Positions 1 through 13,900 of a DNA stretch of 64,000 nt are shown here, piece by piece. The notes under the pieces are model-generated. The model ran no database searches. It was not told where the DNA came from and saw nothing but the letters and a program-made list of their open reading frames with translations. The first letter of the stretch is position 1. Every line of letters begins with the position of its first letter. The stretch comes from Saccharina japonica (Eukaryota; Sar; Phaeophyceae; Laminariales; Laminariaceae): positions 49,783 through 113,782 of the forward strand of contig MEHQ01000798.1 of assembly GCA_008828725.1 (NCBI GenBank), read 5' to 3'. The translations under genes were made by a program, and so were the position numbers.

Positions 1-753
1 ATCACAAGAGATACGGATACAACAACAAAACAGCTATACACACAAAACCCAAAACATCACAGCAACATCAACAAGAAACAACACACCAGCAACAACAACG
101 CAACACATCACGCACCAACCAGAAACAACAGCGCAACACACTAAAGCAACGCAACCCGACCAAACGGGCGAGCGAATCGTAACGTACCGAAGCCTACCGC
201 GGAGTCACGCACGCAACAAGCTCGAGCGACACGGGTTCGTGTAAGTCAAACGGCCCAACAGGCAGTCATTCGTTACCCTCTCCCTCTCCCTCTCGTACAC
301 CCGATGACATCAACCCCCCCCCCGCCCGCCCCCGATCTCCTTTCTTATCTCTTTCACTGCTGCGAAAAAAAACTTAGCTCTGTCACCGCTGCAAAAACAA
401 AATCTCACACTTACCATATCACACTAATTCCAAGTAGCCTTTGTCCCCGAAAAGGTAGGTACAATTCTTAAGGGGTTAGACTAGCCCTTTTAAGCATGCG
501 GCTTATTAGGACTGCAGTCCCGTTGTGGGGACAAAACACTAGGAAATAGAGTCAACATTTAGGTACATGTACATACAGTCAGTGCACGACGAAAAGGGCT
601 AAGGCAAGACCAAACAGAAAAAAAAAACACGAGTCCAAGTACATACGTACGAGTAGCAGCAGCGAGGCATCGCCTTGGTGGCGCGCACCGCAGCAGCACC
701 ACCAGCCATCGCCGCGCCGGCCGCGCGCACAACACACACACATCCCAACATAC
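1..753. other. No exon recognised; probable last intron of the RBM25-like gene
   Basis: The stretch starts with an A/C-rich run of CAACA-like repeats (about 15-150), then T/C-rich sequence at 280-360. I see no conserved coding segment on either strand. By position it should be the intron before the missing final PWI exon. Confidence 0.5.
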
Positions 754-1982
754 CTGCGGGAGGGCGCGCTGTCCCAGCTTGGTCAGAATAAACTCCGTCA
801 GCGTCTTCTCTTCCTCCCCGAGGTACTCTATGATCTTTTTTACGATCCACGGTCGCATCTTGGCCTGTATGATGTTGTGGCTTTCGACGACCTGCCAGTT
901 GATCTCGTACGCGAAGAGCTCCTCGCGATCCTAGCAAAAAGCAACATCATCCGACCGAGGAGAAAAAAAAAAAAGGCGATGGGAAGGTTGCAAGATTCAG
1001 AGACAAGATTTGGAGACAAGATCCGGCCGGCAGAGGTCCGTCGCTCAGTTGCTGTTGCTGGCGTTATTGTTATCGTGGTTGTCACAATAACTTATCCTTG
1101 GTGACAAGACAATAATTCAGGGAAAACATACAGAAATAATCAAAGGTTCTCTGTCTTCTTTTGTTGTCTCGTCGAACCCGTCCGAGGTCAGCGGCTATTA
1201 CACCGTCGCCGCAAAAAAGAAAAAGAAAAAAAAAACTCGGGACGAAAAGCTGGAAACCAACCAACGTGCAGTTGAAAGCGGTCTACTTCATAAAATTGTT
1301 GCGCAAAATAGCTCCAAGAAGACCCCGTTCTCATACTATACCCCGACAAAAACGCCTGCATACATCGGAAGGGGAGGGGGGAGGGGAGTGGCGAAAAAAC
1401 GTGAAAACATAAGGGATCAGTAACCACCCACAAAACATCAAAAACAACAACAGCACAGAAAAACGATGGCTCCCACCGCGTGTTACATCGCGGCAGCAGT
1501 GTTTAAGGGGGGTACTTCATATTCATGCATGGCAGTAGCCGTATGACCATAGGCCCTCGCATTCCTACCATGCATACCAGGACGGAGCACGTCAGGTTTG
1601 CACCGACCAGGCAGACACTGCTTGCACCAAGCGCGAATGGCCTTGAGGTGTTGGTCGAGGCACATGAGAGGTGAGCTGCATCCTACTAAGAATCGATTGT
1701 GAGGCGGGCTTGCAATGGGTGACAGATTCGAATTGAGAATTGAGGGGAGGGGGCAGCAACTTTTGAAAATATCAAAAGCAAAATCAGTAAGCACAAGCGG
1801 GTCACAGGCGAGAGCCAAAACACGCCGCCACACACACGCCCAGCGCAGAGGCGGTGAGACACATCGACACACCTTAGGAATGCTGCCGACCAGCTCCTTA
1901 TCCCTGGCCTTGCCCTTCTTCTCCACGACGACCGGCGCCTTGGCCACGGCCTGTTCCACAGTCGTCGTAACCGCTACCACTG
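754..1982 (-). CDS. RBM25: RBM25-like: PWI-domain exons 10 and 11
   Basis: Exon 10 (1873-1982, possibly starting at 1985) encodes ...KARDKELVGSIPK and exon 11 (754-930) continues DREELFAYEINWQVVESHNI, then MRPWIVKKIIEYLGEEE. The Pro-Trp-Ile triplet gives the PWI domain its name; the domain binds RNA and single-stranded DNA in this family. The junction is phase 0 on both sides. The final helices of the domain (after LGQRALPQ, donor GTATGT at 752-753) are missing. I searched 1-751 on the minus strand and found no matching exon, so it is probably outside the window. Confidence 0.93.
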
Positions 1983-4900
1983 CTGCTTCGAGCCAAAGCA
2001 ACAACACACGACAAGCACGGGGAAATACGAGGAACGCGGATAGCGGTGGTAGTGGCAGTAGCAGCAGCGGCGGCGACGGTGGCACAGGGAATGGTGGAGC
2101 TGGCACGGCGACAACAAGCCGCCAACATGGGGCAGTCGTTCGAGCGATACATCGTGTGCCCTAGCCACACGCGAGCGAACGAAACAATCAATCGACACCT
2201 TGCGGAAGGTTGTTGAGGGGGGGGGTTCGACGCTACAAAAGCAGGCCGCAAAAGACGGACGAACCGGGGTCGGAAAAAAACGATTGCCGCCGGAGTGCAG
2301 GCAATCAACGTGCACGGAATAGAACAGACGCACCGGTGTGAGCCGCGCACGACAATCAATCAAGTGGCGCATAACTACGCAAAAACTTGGTGCTGAGCGT
2401 GTGGGACGAGAAACCCGAAGTGACCCTAAAACCTGACACGTCTCTCAAGAGCGTTTCGGTCCCTTTCCCGCGCCCACTGCCAACAGTACTCCCGCACCAA
2501 CTGTCTACTAATCCCGACCCAGCAATAACTACGAACACACCAAACTAGGCCGCGCTGCTCAAAACGCCTCAACACGTCATGTAAAACCCTGACCCTAACC
2601 CTACCACCCTGACTCTAAGCCCTAGCCTTAACCTGTGTCCTGCGCACAGTGCCGATCAACTAAGTAGACACAAAGCCACGCCGCTCCACCGTAAACCTTC
2701 AACACCTAGGCCTCTGACCTTCGCCGCGCGAGGCCGCCTCTGCCACCGCCACCGCCGCTCCCCCCTCTGCCTTCTCCTTCTCCGCCTCTTTCTCCTTCTC
2801 CGCCTCCTCCTCCTCCTCCTCTTCATCGTCGTCCGAATCGAGCATGTCGTCTCCAAGAGCGGCGAGCACCGCCTTGCGCCGCCGCAGCTCCTCCTTCCTC
2901 TGCCTCTCGTCCGCAGCGCTAACAACGCCGTTCCCGCTGCCCCCCGCCCCGCCTGAGCCGCCGCCTCCGGCGCCGCCCCCACCACCGCCCCCACCGTCGC
3001 TGCCACCGTCGTCGCTGCCAGCGTTCTCCAAGGCGGAAAGGACCGCTAGGCGCCGCTTGCGCGTCTCCTCCGCTGCCAGCTTCATACGGGCCGCGCGCTT
3101 ACTGTCCATCTCCTGGCGCTCTTGACCCCTGTCACTCCCGCCGTTCTTCTCCTTGTCGCCGCTGCTGCGGTCGCTTCTGCTGCTGCCCCCACCGCCAGTG
3201 GACCTGTCCCTGTCTCTGTCCCTGTCCCTATCACTATCGCGGTCCTTAGCATCGCGCCTGTCTCCTCTCGACCGATCCGGGGAACGGTTCCTGTCGCGGT
3301 CTGGGGAACGGTCCCGGCGCCCGCGCTTGCGCTCCCGTGAGCGCGACCGAGAGCGTGACCTGGACCTGGGCATTCGTCAGCCGGCGGGATGCGAACGAGA
3401 TCAGAGCGGCGGAGGGAGTTGGGTCGAGGGTGCGGGAGGGGCCGTGTTAGGAGTCATAGGCGTCGGAGCGATGAGTCACGCACGTACACCCGAGGGTGTA
3501 AAGGGTAGGTACGGCTGGTGAGATACAACGGCACAAAGCGTCGGCATTCAGGCAGCAACAACCTTACGTGTAAGGGGGAAGAGGAGGGGGAGAAGAGGAG
3601 GAGGAAATGCGGAGGAGGACGACGAGGAGGAGGACGAGGAGGACGATAATCGTCGTGAATCGCGAGCGAGCATTCGGAGGACGATAATCATCGTGAATCG
3701 CGAGCGAGCATTCGGAACGCTGACGCGGCGGGGGCGGGGATTCACATTATTTTTATCGCGCGCTTTTTCTTCGGCGTCGCGGCATCTCACCCCTTCCCTA
3801 TTCCCCACCACACCGGCATACGATAAACTTCCTTCAGTTTTCACGCGACCGCAGAAAAAAAAAAAACGAAATAGTTTTACGGCCCCAGATTTCAAGCTTA
3901 ACGGTTCTTCGCGCACACGCACGATCCCCCGCACCTGCCCTTGCGGCGATCGCCATCCTTGTCCTTGTCGGCTTTGTAACCGTCGTCCTTCTCGTCAGCG
4001 GCATCTTTTTCGTCCCGGCTCTGCATCAACGCCATCGCAACCACCTCCCGTGCCTCTCGGTCCTGAGCATGCAGTCATGTAGGGCAGTCAGTCGCCGCGC
4101 ACATGTTTTAGGTTCAAGGTTGTTAAGCCGCGCACATGTTTAAGTATTAATAGGTTAACAGCCCTGTCAAAATATTGGGTATGGCTTCTCAGTTGAGTTT
4201 TCATAGGTTCAAGGCCCTGCTTAAGCAGGTTGTTTTCGGCCCAAACGTGTCCCCTCTAAAGGGCCTTTATTATCGAAGGAATTCCATATTTTCCATGTTT
4301 TTTTTTCGCGCAAATTTTTTTTTTCCCAGATGTTTCTGTGTTTTTTTTCTCTCCATATTCTGGAAATTTAACTTTCCTGATATTTTGCCATCTGTTAATT
4401 TTTTTTTCTCCAAAATATGGAAATACCAGCTGTTTTTTTTCGGGGAAAAAAAAAGTGGAAAATAAGGGAAAATAGCTCTTCGATTATAGCGGCCCTAAAT
4501 ACCGCATCATGGCTCAGACATCCCCCTACCGCTCTACCGTCACCACGGCTCGTCCAGCGTGTCGCCCGCCGAGCTTACCAAGCTCCTGTCAGCTGGGCTG
4601 GAAAGAAAAACTGATACGTACGACACAAAAAAAAAATGTAGAGGAGAGTCTCGGAGCCTCGGCCTTGACCGGGTAAAACAGCCTGGAGGCAAAGGAGCCC
4701 ACAAAGCGGAGGGGGCAAAAAACCGAGTGTTTCCGGTACATAGAGCAAAAAAATGCTACGTATCTGAACGAGTGTGATATCATATTATATGTAGGCGGTA
4801 CTCTCACCCTTGAGATCTGCTCCTTCCTCTTCGCGTCTTCCTCCTTCTGCTTCTCGCGTCTCTGGGCGTCCTTGATCTTGCGCTGCAGCTCTTGCTTCCG

Positions 4901-7900
4901 CTCCTCCTCCAACTTCCTGTCCCTCTCCGCCTGAGGGAGGGAGGGAGGTGGGTAAGTGGGTGGGTGGGTGGGTGGGTGGGTGGGTCACGGGACAGTGGGA
5001 TAGTCACGGGGGGGGGGGGTTCACTCATATACATCGACGGTATTTCACCCCTGGGCTTTGTCTTCTCTTGAATGTCTAAACGGCCCTTATGTTTACGCCC
5101 GGAGTGGTAGAAAACACAAACTCAGACTCGTATAACTACGTACGAGTATCCGCTTTATGGCTTTGAAGGCATGCCTTTTCAAGGGGAAAAAAAAACGTTC
5201 AAAATAAATAACGATTACAGCATCAGTCGCTCGAAGCGCCCCCCCTATATCACAATAGCTGCCGGGAGTACGGGGTGTGTCCGGACTGCAATGTAAGGGA
5301 TTGTACGTACGTAAGACACAAAGCGCAGCATTGGGACACTTGTTGCTGCACGGCCTTCCTGGTCGCTTAGACAAGACCACACTCCTCGTTTTTTTGGACG
5401 CTAAGCATGGCGTTCCAAAAACGGGGGAAATAGCGCCAACCCGCGCCCAATGTCGCAAAGGTGCCAGGAGACATGTCAAGCACGGCAAAACGTGCGCTGT
5501 CAAGCTACCAAGGGTGTACGGCCGAGTGTTTCACACTAAAACCTACCTAGTAGTAGTTTGGTGTCCGTTTAAAGGCATGTCAAGGCAAAATTGCTGTCTT
5601 GTCAAGGGGTGAAAGTGCTGTCTCCCGACATTTTTGCAAACATTGTCGAGGTTGTTGTGTGATATCGCTCATATCGGATGCCGAGGGCGTTGCGCTGTAC
5701 CACTCTGGGTCTAGATATACGGACCGTTTTTATATGAATACATCTATATCTAGGTACAGCGTGGTACTGGTTAGAATGGGAAACCTACTATTATATAGAT
5801 TGCTCAGCGAAAGGATAAACTACTACGAGTACTCTACGAATGGCAAGTACATACAAAATAGATGCATGAGGACCTATATAAGGTTAGCGCATCAATAAAC
5901 TATAACATTCCTGTAGTATATCAACAGTCTATTCAGACGGCGCTGACTGGGTAGTCTTGCCTGGTAGGTTATACTGTCGAACCAACATGCCGTCCATCGC
6001 ACTCGCACGCCCGGCTTGCTCTAAGGGTACTATGAACTGGTGTCTACCAGGTACCAGGTATCACATACCAAGCCAAAACGGCCCTACTATGAGCTACTAT
6101 AATCATAGTACTCGTATTAATAGTACGAGTACAATACTATATCAGGTATGTCAGAGTTGTGCTCCCTACGAGTACCGTACGCGGGTGACCGATCGACCAT
6201 CAACCATGGCTCCCAACCATTGCTCCATCCCCTCGCACGTGTACCGGCACACCCGACGTCAAAAATATTACCGCACCGTAGGTCTAAACCACGCGCCTTC
6301 TTACACCATAGACCCAAAGGAAGACGCGACTGATCTCTTCACCAACAAGGAAACGCCCATTTCCCACCTGCAAACCCCCTTGATTGCCACAGTGACAGGA
6401 AACCAATGCCAACAACCTTTTTACGCGTCGAACGCTCGACTGCTACGTACCGCGAACCCCCCCCGCCCCCCCCCTACCCCGCTTCCGCCCTCCTTTCTCC
6501 TCCCCCCCCCCCCTTCCCTCACTAAACTGCTTTTCTGCCTGAACTTCTCGATCTCGCTGGTGATGAGCTCCTCCTTCTCCTCGTCCTCATCATCGCTCAC
6601 GGTAGCGTGCCTCAGCAAACATTGCAGCGCCATCGACTCCTTACCCAGTTCCTTTCTTAGCGTTTTGTTCGTCGCGCCCGGTTGGTACCCCGCGCTAGCA
6701 CCGCTGCCGCCCCCGCTTCTCGGTTTCACGAAGGAGGCGTCAGCCGGTCGCGGTGGGGGGAGCTTCCGCCGCCGCCGGACGCCGGGGATTTCGCGCCGGG
6801 CCAAGAGCTTTATCGTTACGATCTTTAATTCGCCATTTCTTAGGGGCTTTTGCTTCGCCCCGTATTTGACTAGGATGGTATTTCGTTCTGAGTTATCGAG
6901 AGGCGCGGTGGCGGATGGCGAGAGGCGGGGGGGGGGGGGTGTACAATTATTTTCATGCTATGGCCGTAGTCGTAGGGGTCGAGGGGGGTTTAGGGGAGGG
7001 GATTAGTGGGAGTGCAGGGGGTGAGATGAAGGAAGTGTGGTATTGTGCTGGAAGCTGGCGACAGCAAGCGTCGGGCCGAGCCGGTTTGGAGGAGACAAGC
7101 GGAGCAGTCGGACTCCGGCGGTGTACGTAGCCGAGCGTGTTTATCAAAAGAGCGGCGTGACGTTTCTGAAAATAACACCGCACCAAGTGGGCTGGAAAAT
7201 TCGGGGTGCCGACGTACGAGTGTTGGGTCGAGCGACAAGGCGCACCAAACATATGCTCTAAAGTGCAACACCTAACTTGGTGTCCCGCCGTGGGCAGCGA
7301 TATCAGAAACGGTAAAAAAACGTGTGTAATGCCGCTTCTTACGATATAAAAAGCGACAGATTCAACATTTCAGGTTCAAATAATACTAAATACGTAAAAA
7401 AAGAAGTCGCGCTAACAGCTGTCGACCAGAGCAAAACGTGGAGCTTCGTGGCGCGACTTTTACTGCAGTGTACGTTTACGTCTCCGATTGGTAAACGAAA
7501 AAACGCGCGAACGAAGCTCGTTTTTTCTCCACTACGACGCACTCTGCATCCGCTGCCCGTCAACCCAACGATTACTCCAACCTTATCGTTTCCCCCCCGC
7601 GCTTGAGCTGTGCCCCCTATTCAATACCACCAGTGGCCGAAAACCATAACTTGAAAATATTATCCCGTACCTTGGCTTTGACGGTGTCCAGAAGAGTCTG
7701 GTGCCTTGTGGCGGCATCTTCATCTTTCGGCGATAAAAACACCTCCAGCGAGGGCTGCTCTTTCTTCCCCACCTTCACCAGGATCGACTGTCCGGCCAGC
7801 TCCAGGTCGTTCAGCAGCTGATGTGTACAAGCAGGCATTTGAGAGATGGGGTTAGGGGTCTTCGCCCAGTGCTGTCACCCGAACAATATGTCCTATTCAT

Positions 7901-10900
7901 ATATACGAGCAAACAACAGGCGGTATCTGAGCCCCCCCGCCCCCCACCCCTTCCCGCGCTGCTAACTTACGGCTTAAGCTCCCAAAAAAGAACGAGACGC
8001 ACCGTTTTGCTGGGGCGCCTTTACCGGTCTTGACCCACAAATCGTACCAGATAAAGTACCAAACATATTATGATTTCTTGCTGGTTTTACGTGTTTTTGG
8101 GTGTTTTTTTTAAAATCAAATCACGAGAAGCCGCCGACCAACCCTAATCCCAACCTTAGTCCAAGCTAAGGCTCGACCCGTGCGCGCGTTTTGGACGATC
8201 TGAAAAAAATGAGCGGACCACCACAAAAACTATATTTGGTGCTTTATCTGGTACGATTTGTGGGTCAAGAGGATTGGCAAAGGCTACTCGTACTGGTTTT
8301 GCTGGGGCTTCAAACGAAAAACAGAGCATTTCCGCAAACACTACTGTACATACACACCACAAAAATCGCACGGTGCACCCGTGCACAATCGATTTGCTAT
8401 CATACGTAATGGCATCCGTTCGAACGCCACCCCACACGATACCGACACCGACACCGCTGCCAACACACCACATCCCATACCCAAGCAAAACACCGCGCGC
8501 GCGGCATACACGGCGACCGAAAATCCGCAACTTTCCCGTCCCTCAACAAGAGACACCCTCGGGCCGGGCGACCCGACACAGCACACCACACCGGGGGCAC
8601 TGGGAGGTTCCCCCAGCCCACCCGAGCAGCCCCACAAAAAAAAGGAAAAAAAAGTCGGGCTCCTGTTCCCTCCCGCACCTGAACACAGACGGCCGCAGCC
8701 TGCGCGGAGCGGTAGGTACAGAAGCCGAACGCCTTGGGCAGGTCCGTCGACGGATCCACCGCGCGATTCCACTTGTCCACCCTCCCGCAGCACCAGAGCA
8801 GCTCCTCAACCAGCGAGTTGTCCACCTCGGCCTTCAGCTTGCCGACATACACGTTGATGCTCGCCACCATCCCTCCCCCCCCAGGCAGCATCCCCGCCCC
8901 CGGCCCCCCGGCCCCGGGTGCCCCCGGCATCATCCCCCCCGCCGCGAGCTGGGCAGCCGCGAAAGCATTCTTGCCGCCGGTGCCGTCTGGCCCGATAAGA
9001 CTGCCGCGCCCCACGCCCATGTTGGAAGGGTCGGTGGCACCGGCGCCTTAAGCCCCATGCCCTGCAGGGCGGGGAGGTTGGAGGGGAGCCTCGTCGGGGG
9101 TGGGCGCGGGACAGCCCCTCCTCCCATGCCGGGACCTCTACCGGCCATGCCTGTTATCGTCCCAAGTTAGGAGGCGTTAGTTGGGGAGGGGACGGGGGCG
9201 AGGGGTGAGGGGTGAAGGGGGGGGAGGTCTGAGAGGGTGAGGGGTAGGGTGAAGGGTGGAGGGGGGGTTGACGAGGTGGTGACGGAAGCAGGGAGGGAGG
9301 GAGGGGAAGGGACCCGTCGCTAGCTACGCCAACAAATATCTACGCGTGCGCGATGGATCTCGCGACGGACTGGCCGTACGGCCGGCGGGTCCCCACGCCG
9401 CGTCAGCTGAAAGACGCCTGCGCTACCGGGTAGATAACCAACAGTACGCAGTAGCGCCGCGGCCACGGCGTCGTAATGGCGGCCTCGCTTTGTTAATACG
9501 TAGATCTACGAAGCGCCCGTCGCAACTTGGTACCGGAAAACTGGAATATATCATGTTTCTGACTGAGGTACTACTTTGACGCTCAAGGTAGCCACGGCGC
9601 GAAACAAATCAGATATGACACGACACAGCGTATCACTGTGAGGTCCATATCACGGTAAACAACGGACAGCTGACGAGTACGTACTGTTGCTGTGTTTCTA
9701 TTGTTGTGGTTCTCCTGTCGTTGACTACAGCAATTCAGCATTCGGGGTGGGGTCGTTTACTGGTCGCGTGGTAGATGAGCGCAAGCAACACACAACTGTT
9801 TGAGAAAGCACCACCGTGGTCAGGCGTTCTCTCTTCCGCGCGTACGTCGAAGGATCCTTTCTGCCGTTACAACATCAAAACCACAAGGCAAAGTAGGAGG
9901 AGGTTAAGGCGGCCGTCGTCCCCCCAGTAGCGTGCAGGTCATGCCACCCTCCGCGTCTTACACCAACACCCTGGGTATGGCTAGGATACCGGTCCACCAC
10001 ACACCTTGGTTCATTCCCATCCCGCCCATTCCACCCCTTCCCATGCCGGGGCCACCGCCCATCCCCATCCCCGCCCCCCCTCCCCACCCAGGCCTGCCTT
10101 GCTGCATCATATTGCCCATGCCGGGTGCCATGCCAGGTCCCCTGCCAGGCCCCATGCCTGCAGAGTGCATTTTTGCCGTGAGCATTGTCGGGGGACAGAG
10201 CGACAGAGCAGGACGAGAACATCGCTCAGATAACGTAACACATGAAGCTGCGGGGTTAAGCCTATAATGGAAGCCAAACCTAAGTATCTGGCCATGGCCA
10301 CATGCAAGAAAAGGTCTACCTCGTCTACTATACGTGTACGTGGTACCTATAGAGATAGCAAGCTGAGCGGAACACGCTGGCAAGTCTCCTCGCTGGTGCA
10401 CCGAAAGTCTGCTTGGAAACCCCATTCGGGAGCAGACAACGCCTTTTAGGTCGAACACCCCCCCCCCTTTCGTCAAGCAGTGTGCCATCCATAATCACGC
10501 AAGGGGTACTACATGATACCGTAAGGCCCAAAAATTAACATTCAATAATCATAACCCACGAATGACGAAACTAAGAAAGCGAAGGCGTTTTCTCACCGGG
10601 TCCCATCCCCCCCCCCCCCCATCCAGGCCCTCCGTGTCGTGGCCCGCCTTGTCCCGGCACCATGCCGGGCCCCATACCTGAAAAGGTAAAACACGCCACA
10701 GATTTGAGAGTTATATAGCTCTTAACATTGACAACGAGTTATATTCTACCAGGTACGTATATATCTGCAAGTCCTGGCAAGTCTACGATCTAGTTCAAAA
10801 GCTCCAGCGATGTGCGACAGCAGTATTAATAGTACGAGTATCATACCGGCACTACAGCAGCAGTAGTCTACTGCTGTACGTATATATACCGGTACATACA

Positions 10901-13900
10901 GCAGTATACCAGTACATTGTACGGGAGGGGAGGGAGGGAAAGGCTTGAAAGCTGTGGCGTATCAACACTTAGACTTGTACGAGACTACAGACAGCCGTGC
11001 GATCAGTCTTGGCGTATCAGGTGCGCCGCTTAGGGCTGCGTTTTGCAGGACAAGTCCGCTTTGCTCCAGGTACTGCTGCTCTATGTACATACCAACAAAG
11101 CATTTCTGCTGGACCACTCGTGCGATGGTACACAGACTACAGACACAGCCGTGCGATCAGTCTTGGCGTATCAGGTGCGACGCTTAGGGCTGCGTTTTGC
11201 CGGACAAGTCAACTCTGCTCCAGGTACTGCTGCTGTATGTACATACCAACCAAAGCATTTATGCTGGACCACTCGTGCGATATACCTGGTACCGCTTTTA
11301 CAGGAGCAAGGGTAGGGTGTGTACGAAAACTCGAGGGGACATTCGTCCGAAGCCAAATCTGTCCCGCGCTTGGAACAGCCTCCCTTGTGCCAATTACGTG
11401 CGAGTTTACAGCAGTACTACATACGAGTATACGAAAGGTGGCCTTGCCTGAGTTCTGGGGGGTGCACTCCTATTAATAGGTCTACGCGACCTTTTTACCT
11501 TCTCATGTTCCTACAACACAACAATGCCTTCATCTGAAATCAAAAGTCGTTTATCCCCAAAAGCTAAAAACGTGCGTGTGGCGTGTGGTCGTGTGAAGAG
11601 CGGAAGCATCCAACATGCAACGCCAACTCGGGCACTTGGCACTTGGGCACCAGCACTGCTGCTTTACGTACGGATGTATCAAATGGCCCATTTTTGAAAG
11701 TACGAGTACGAGAAACGATTTTTCCGAAAATACGAGACAGCAAAAAATGAAGGCGGAATCAATCGTCGTGATATCCACGCTACGCGGGGAACCAAAGCAA
11801 AAATATGCCCGGGTGCCAACAGGTAGGCGGATGGAGAAGAGGAACAGACATAACGCCCTAGCCTACGAGTAGCCCTTCGCAAAGGGCTAAAGGCTGAAGG
11901 GCTACGTAGCCATCGCATTTGCGTTCTCTCGGCCTACTTGTAGAGCCTCTTATCGTTGGGCATTGGAGATTGGAGAGTGGAGAGAAACAGACCCAGCGTA
12001 CCATCCACACACGTGCCCACGGCGGTCGCGCGAAAAAAACGAAAATATCGCGCGCGCCGTTGCGTCAGTGCCACGGAGTCTAGCCTAGGGTAGAACGCCT
12101 GGCACCATAGTACCGACTTCGCAATCCGACTGCGGGTGCACACGTGAATGGTCTCCCTCACCTCCTCTTCCCGGCTGCCCTCCCCACATCCCTCGAGGAG
12201 GCCCTCCAGCATAGTATCCCCCCTGGTTATTGTTGGGCGGTCCCCCGAAGGGACCTCCGTTGTGAGGTCCAGGACCTCCCGGCGGCCGCGGCGGTCCTCC
12301 TCCTTGCATGTTCCCTTCTTTAACGCTACCCTGTGTTGTACGAGAAGTTCCAGGTGTTCGCCGCCGGCGCCGAAAAGAGCTGCGGATGTTCGATGGGTCT
12401 CCATTTATTGTGAAGGCGTTTTGATATGGACAAACGAACAGCGCCCTTTCACGAGGAACAACGTAAGGAAGCCAAACACAGCTTAATCGCAGGGCCACGT
12501 GCAGGGCGCAACAGGGGTATAGCTTCATCGAAATAGGTGCGTCAGACTCTGTGTGCGCGTGAACCCGGAGATAGGAGTGAAGAAGTAGGCGGGCGTCCCC
12601 TGTCTTTCTTGTTGTCGGGTNAGCGAAGGCGTTTTCTCACCGGGTCCCATCCCCCCCCCCCCCCATCCAGGCCCTCCGTGTCGTGGCCCGCCTTGTCCCG
12701 GCACCATGCCAGGCCCCATGCCTGAAAAGGTTAAACACGCCACAGATTCAAGAGTTATATAGCTCTTAACATTGACAACGAGTTATATTCTACCAGGTAT
12801 ATATCTGCAAGTCCTGGCAAGTCTACGATCTATTTCAAAAGCTCCAGCGATGTGCGACAGCAGTATTAATAGTACGAGTATCATACCGGCACTACAGCAG
12901 CAGTAGTCTACTGCTGTATATATATATACCGGTACATACAGCAGTATACCAGTACATTGTACGGGAGGGGAGGGAGGGAAAGGCTTGAAAGCTGTGGCGT
13001 ATCAACACTCAACACTTGTACGAGACTACAGACAGTCGTGCGATCAGTCTTGGCGTATCAGGTGCGCCGCTTAGGGCTGCGTTTTGCACGACAAGTCCGC
13101 TTTGCTCCAGGTACTGCTGCTCTATGTACATACCAAACAAAGCATTTCTGCTGGACCACTCGGGCGATGATACACAGACTACAGACACAGCCGTGCGATC
13201 AGTCTTGATCAGTCTTGGCGTATCAGGTGCGACGCTTAGGGCTGCGTTTTGCCGGACAAGTCCGCTCTGCTCCAGGTACTGCTGCTGTATGTGCATACCA
13301 ACCAAAACATTTTTGCTGGACCACTCGTGCGATATACCTGGTACCGCTTTTACAGGAGCAAGGGTAGGGTATGTACGAAAACTCGAGGGGACATTCGTCC
13401 GAAACCAAATCTGTCCCGCGCTTGGAACAGCCTCCCTTGTGCCAATTACGTGCGAGTTTACAGCAGTACTACATACGAGTATATACGAGTATACGAAAGG
13501 TGGCCTTGCCTGAGTTCTGGGGGGTGCACTCCTATTAATAGGTCTACGCGACCTTTTTACCTTCTCATGTTCCTACAACACAACAATGCCTTCATCTGAA
13601 ATCAAAAGTCGTTTATCCCCAAAAGCTAAAAACGTGCGTGTGGCCTGTGGTCGTGTCAAGAGTGGAAGCATCCAACATGCAACGCCAACTTGGGCACTTG
13701 GCACTTGGGCACCAGCACTGCTGCTGCTTTACGTACGGATGTATCAAATGGCCCATTTTTGAAAGTACGAGTACAAGAAACGATTTTTCCGAAAATACGA
13801 GACAGCAAAAAATGAAGGCGGAATCAATCGTCGTGATATCCACGCTACGCGGGGAACCAAAGCACAAAGATGCCCGGGTGCCAACAGGTAGGCGAATGGA

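Noticed and set aside
5957-7006. 349-residue open frame on the plus strand
   Set aside because: It overlaps RBM25 exon 6 in antisense, has no recognisable motif and low-complexity Pro/Ser runs, and crosses RBM25 intron sequence.
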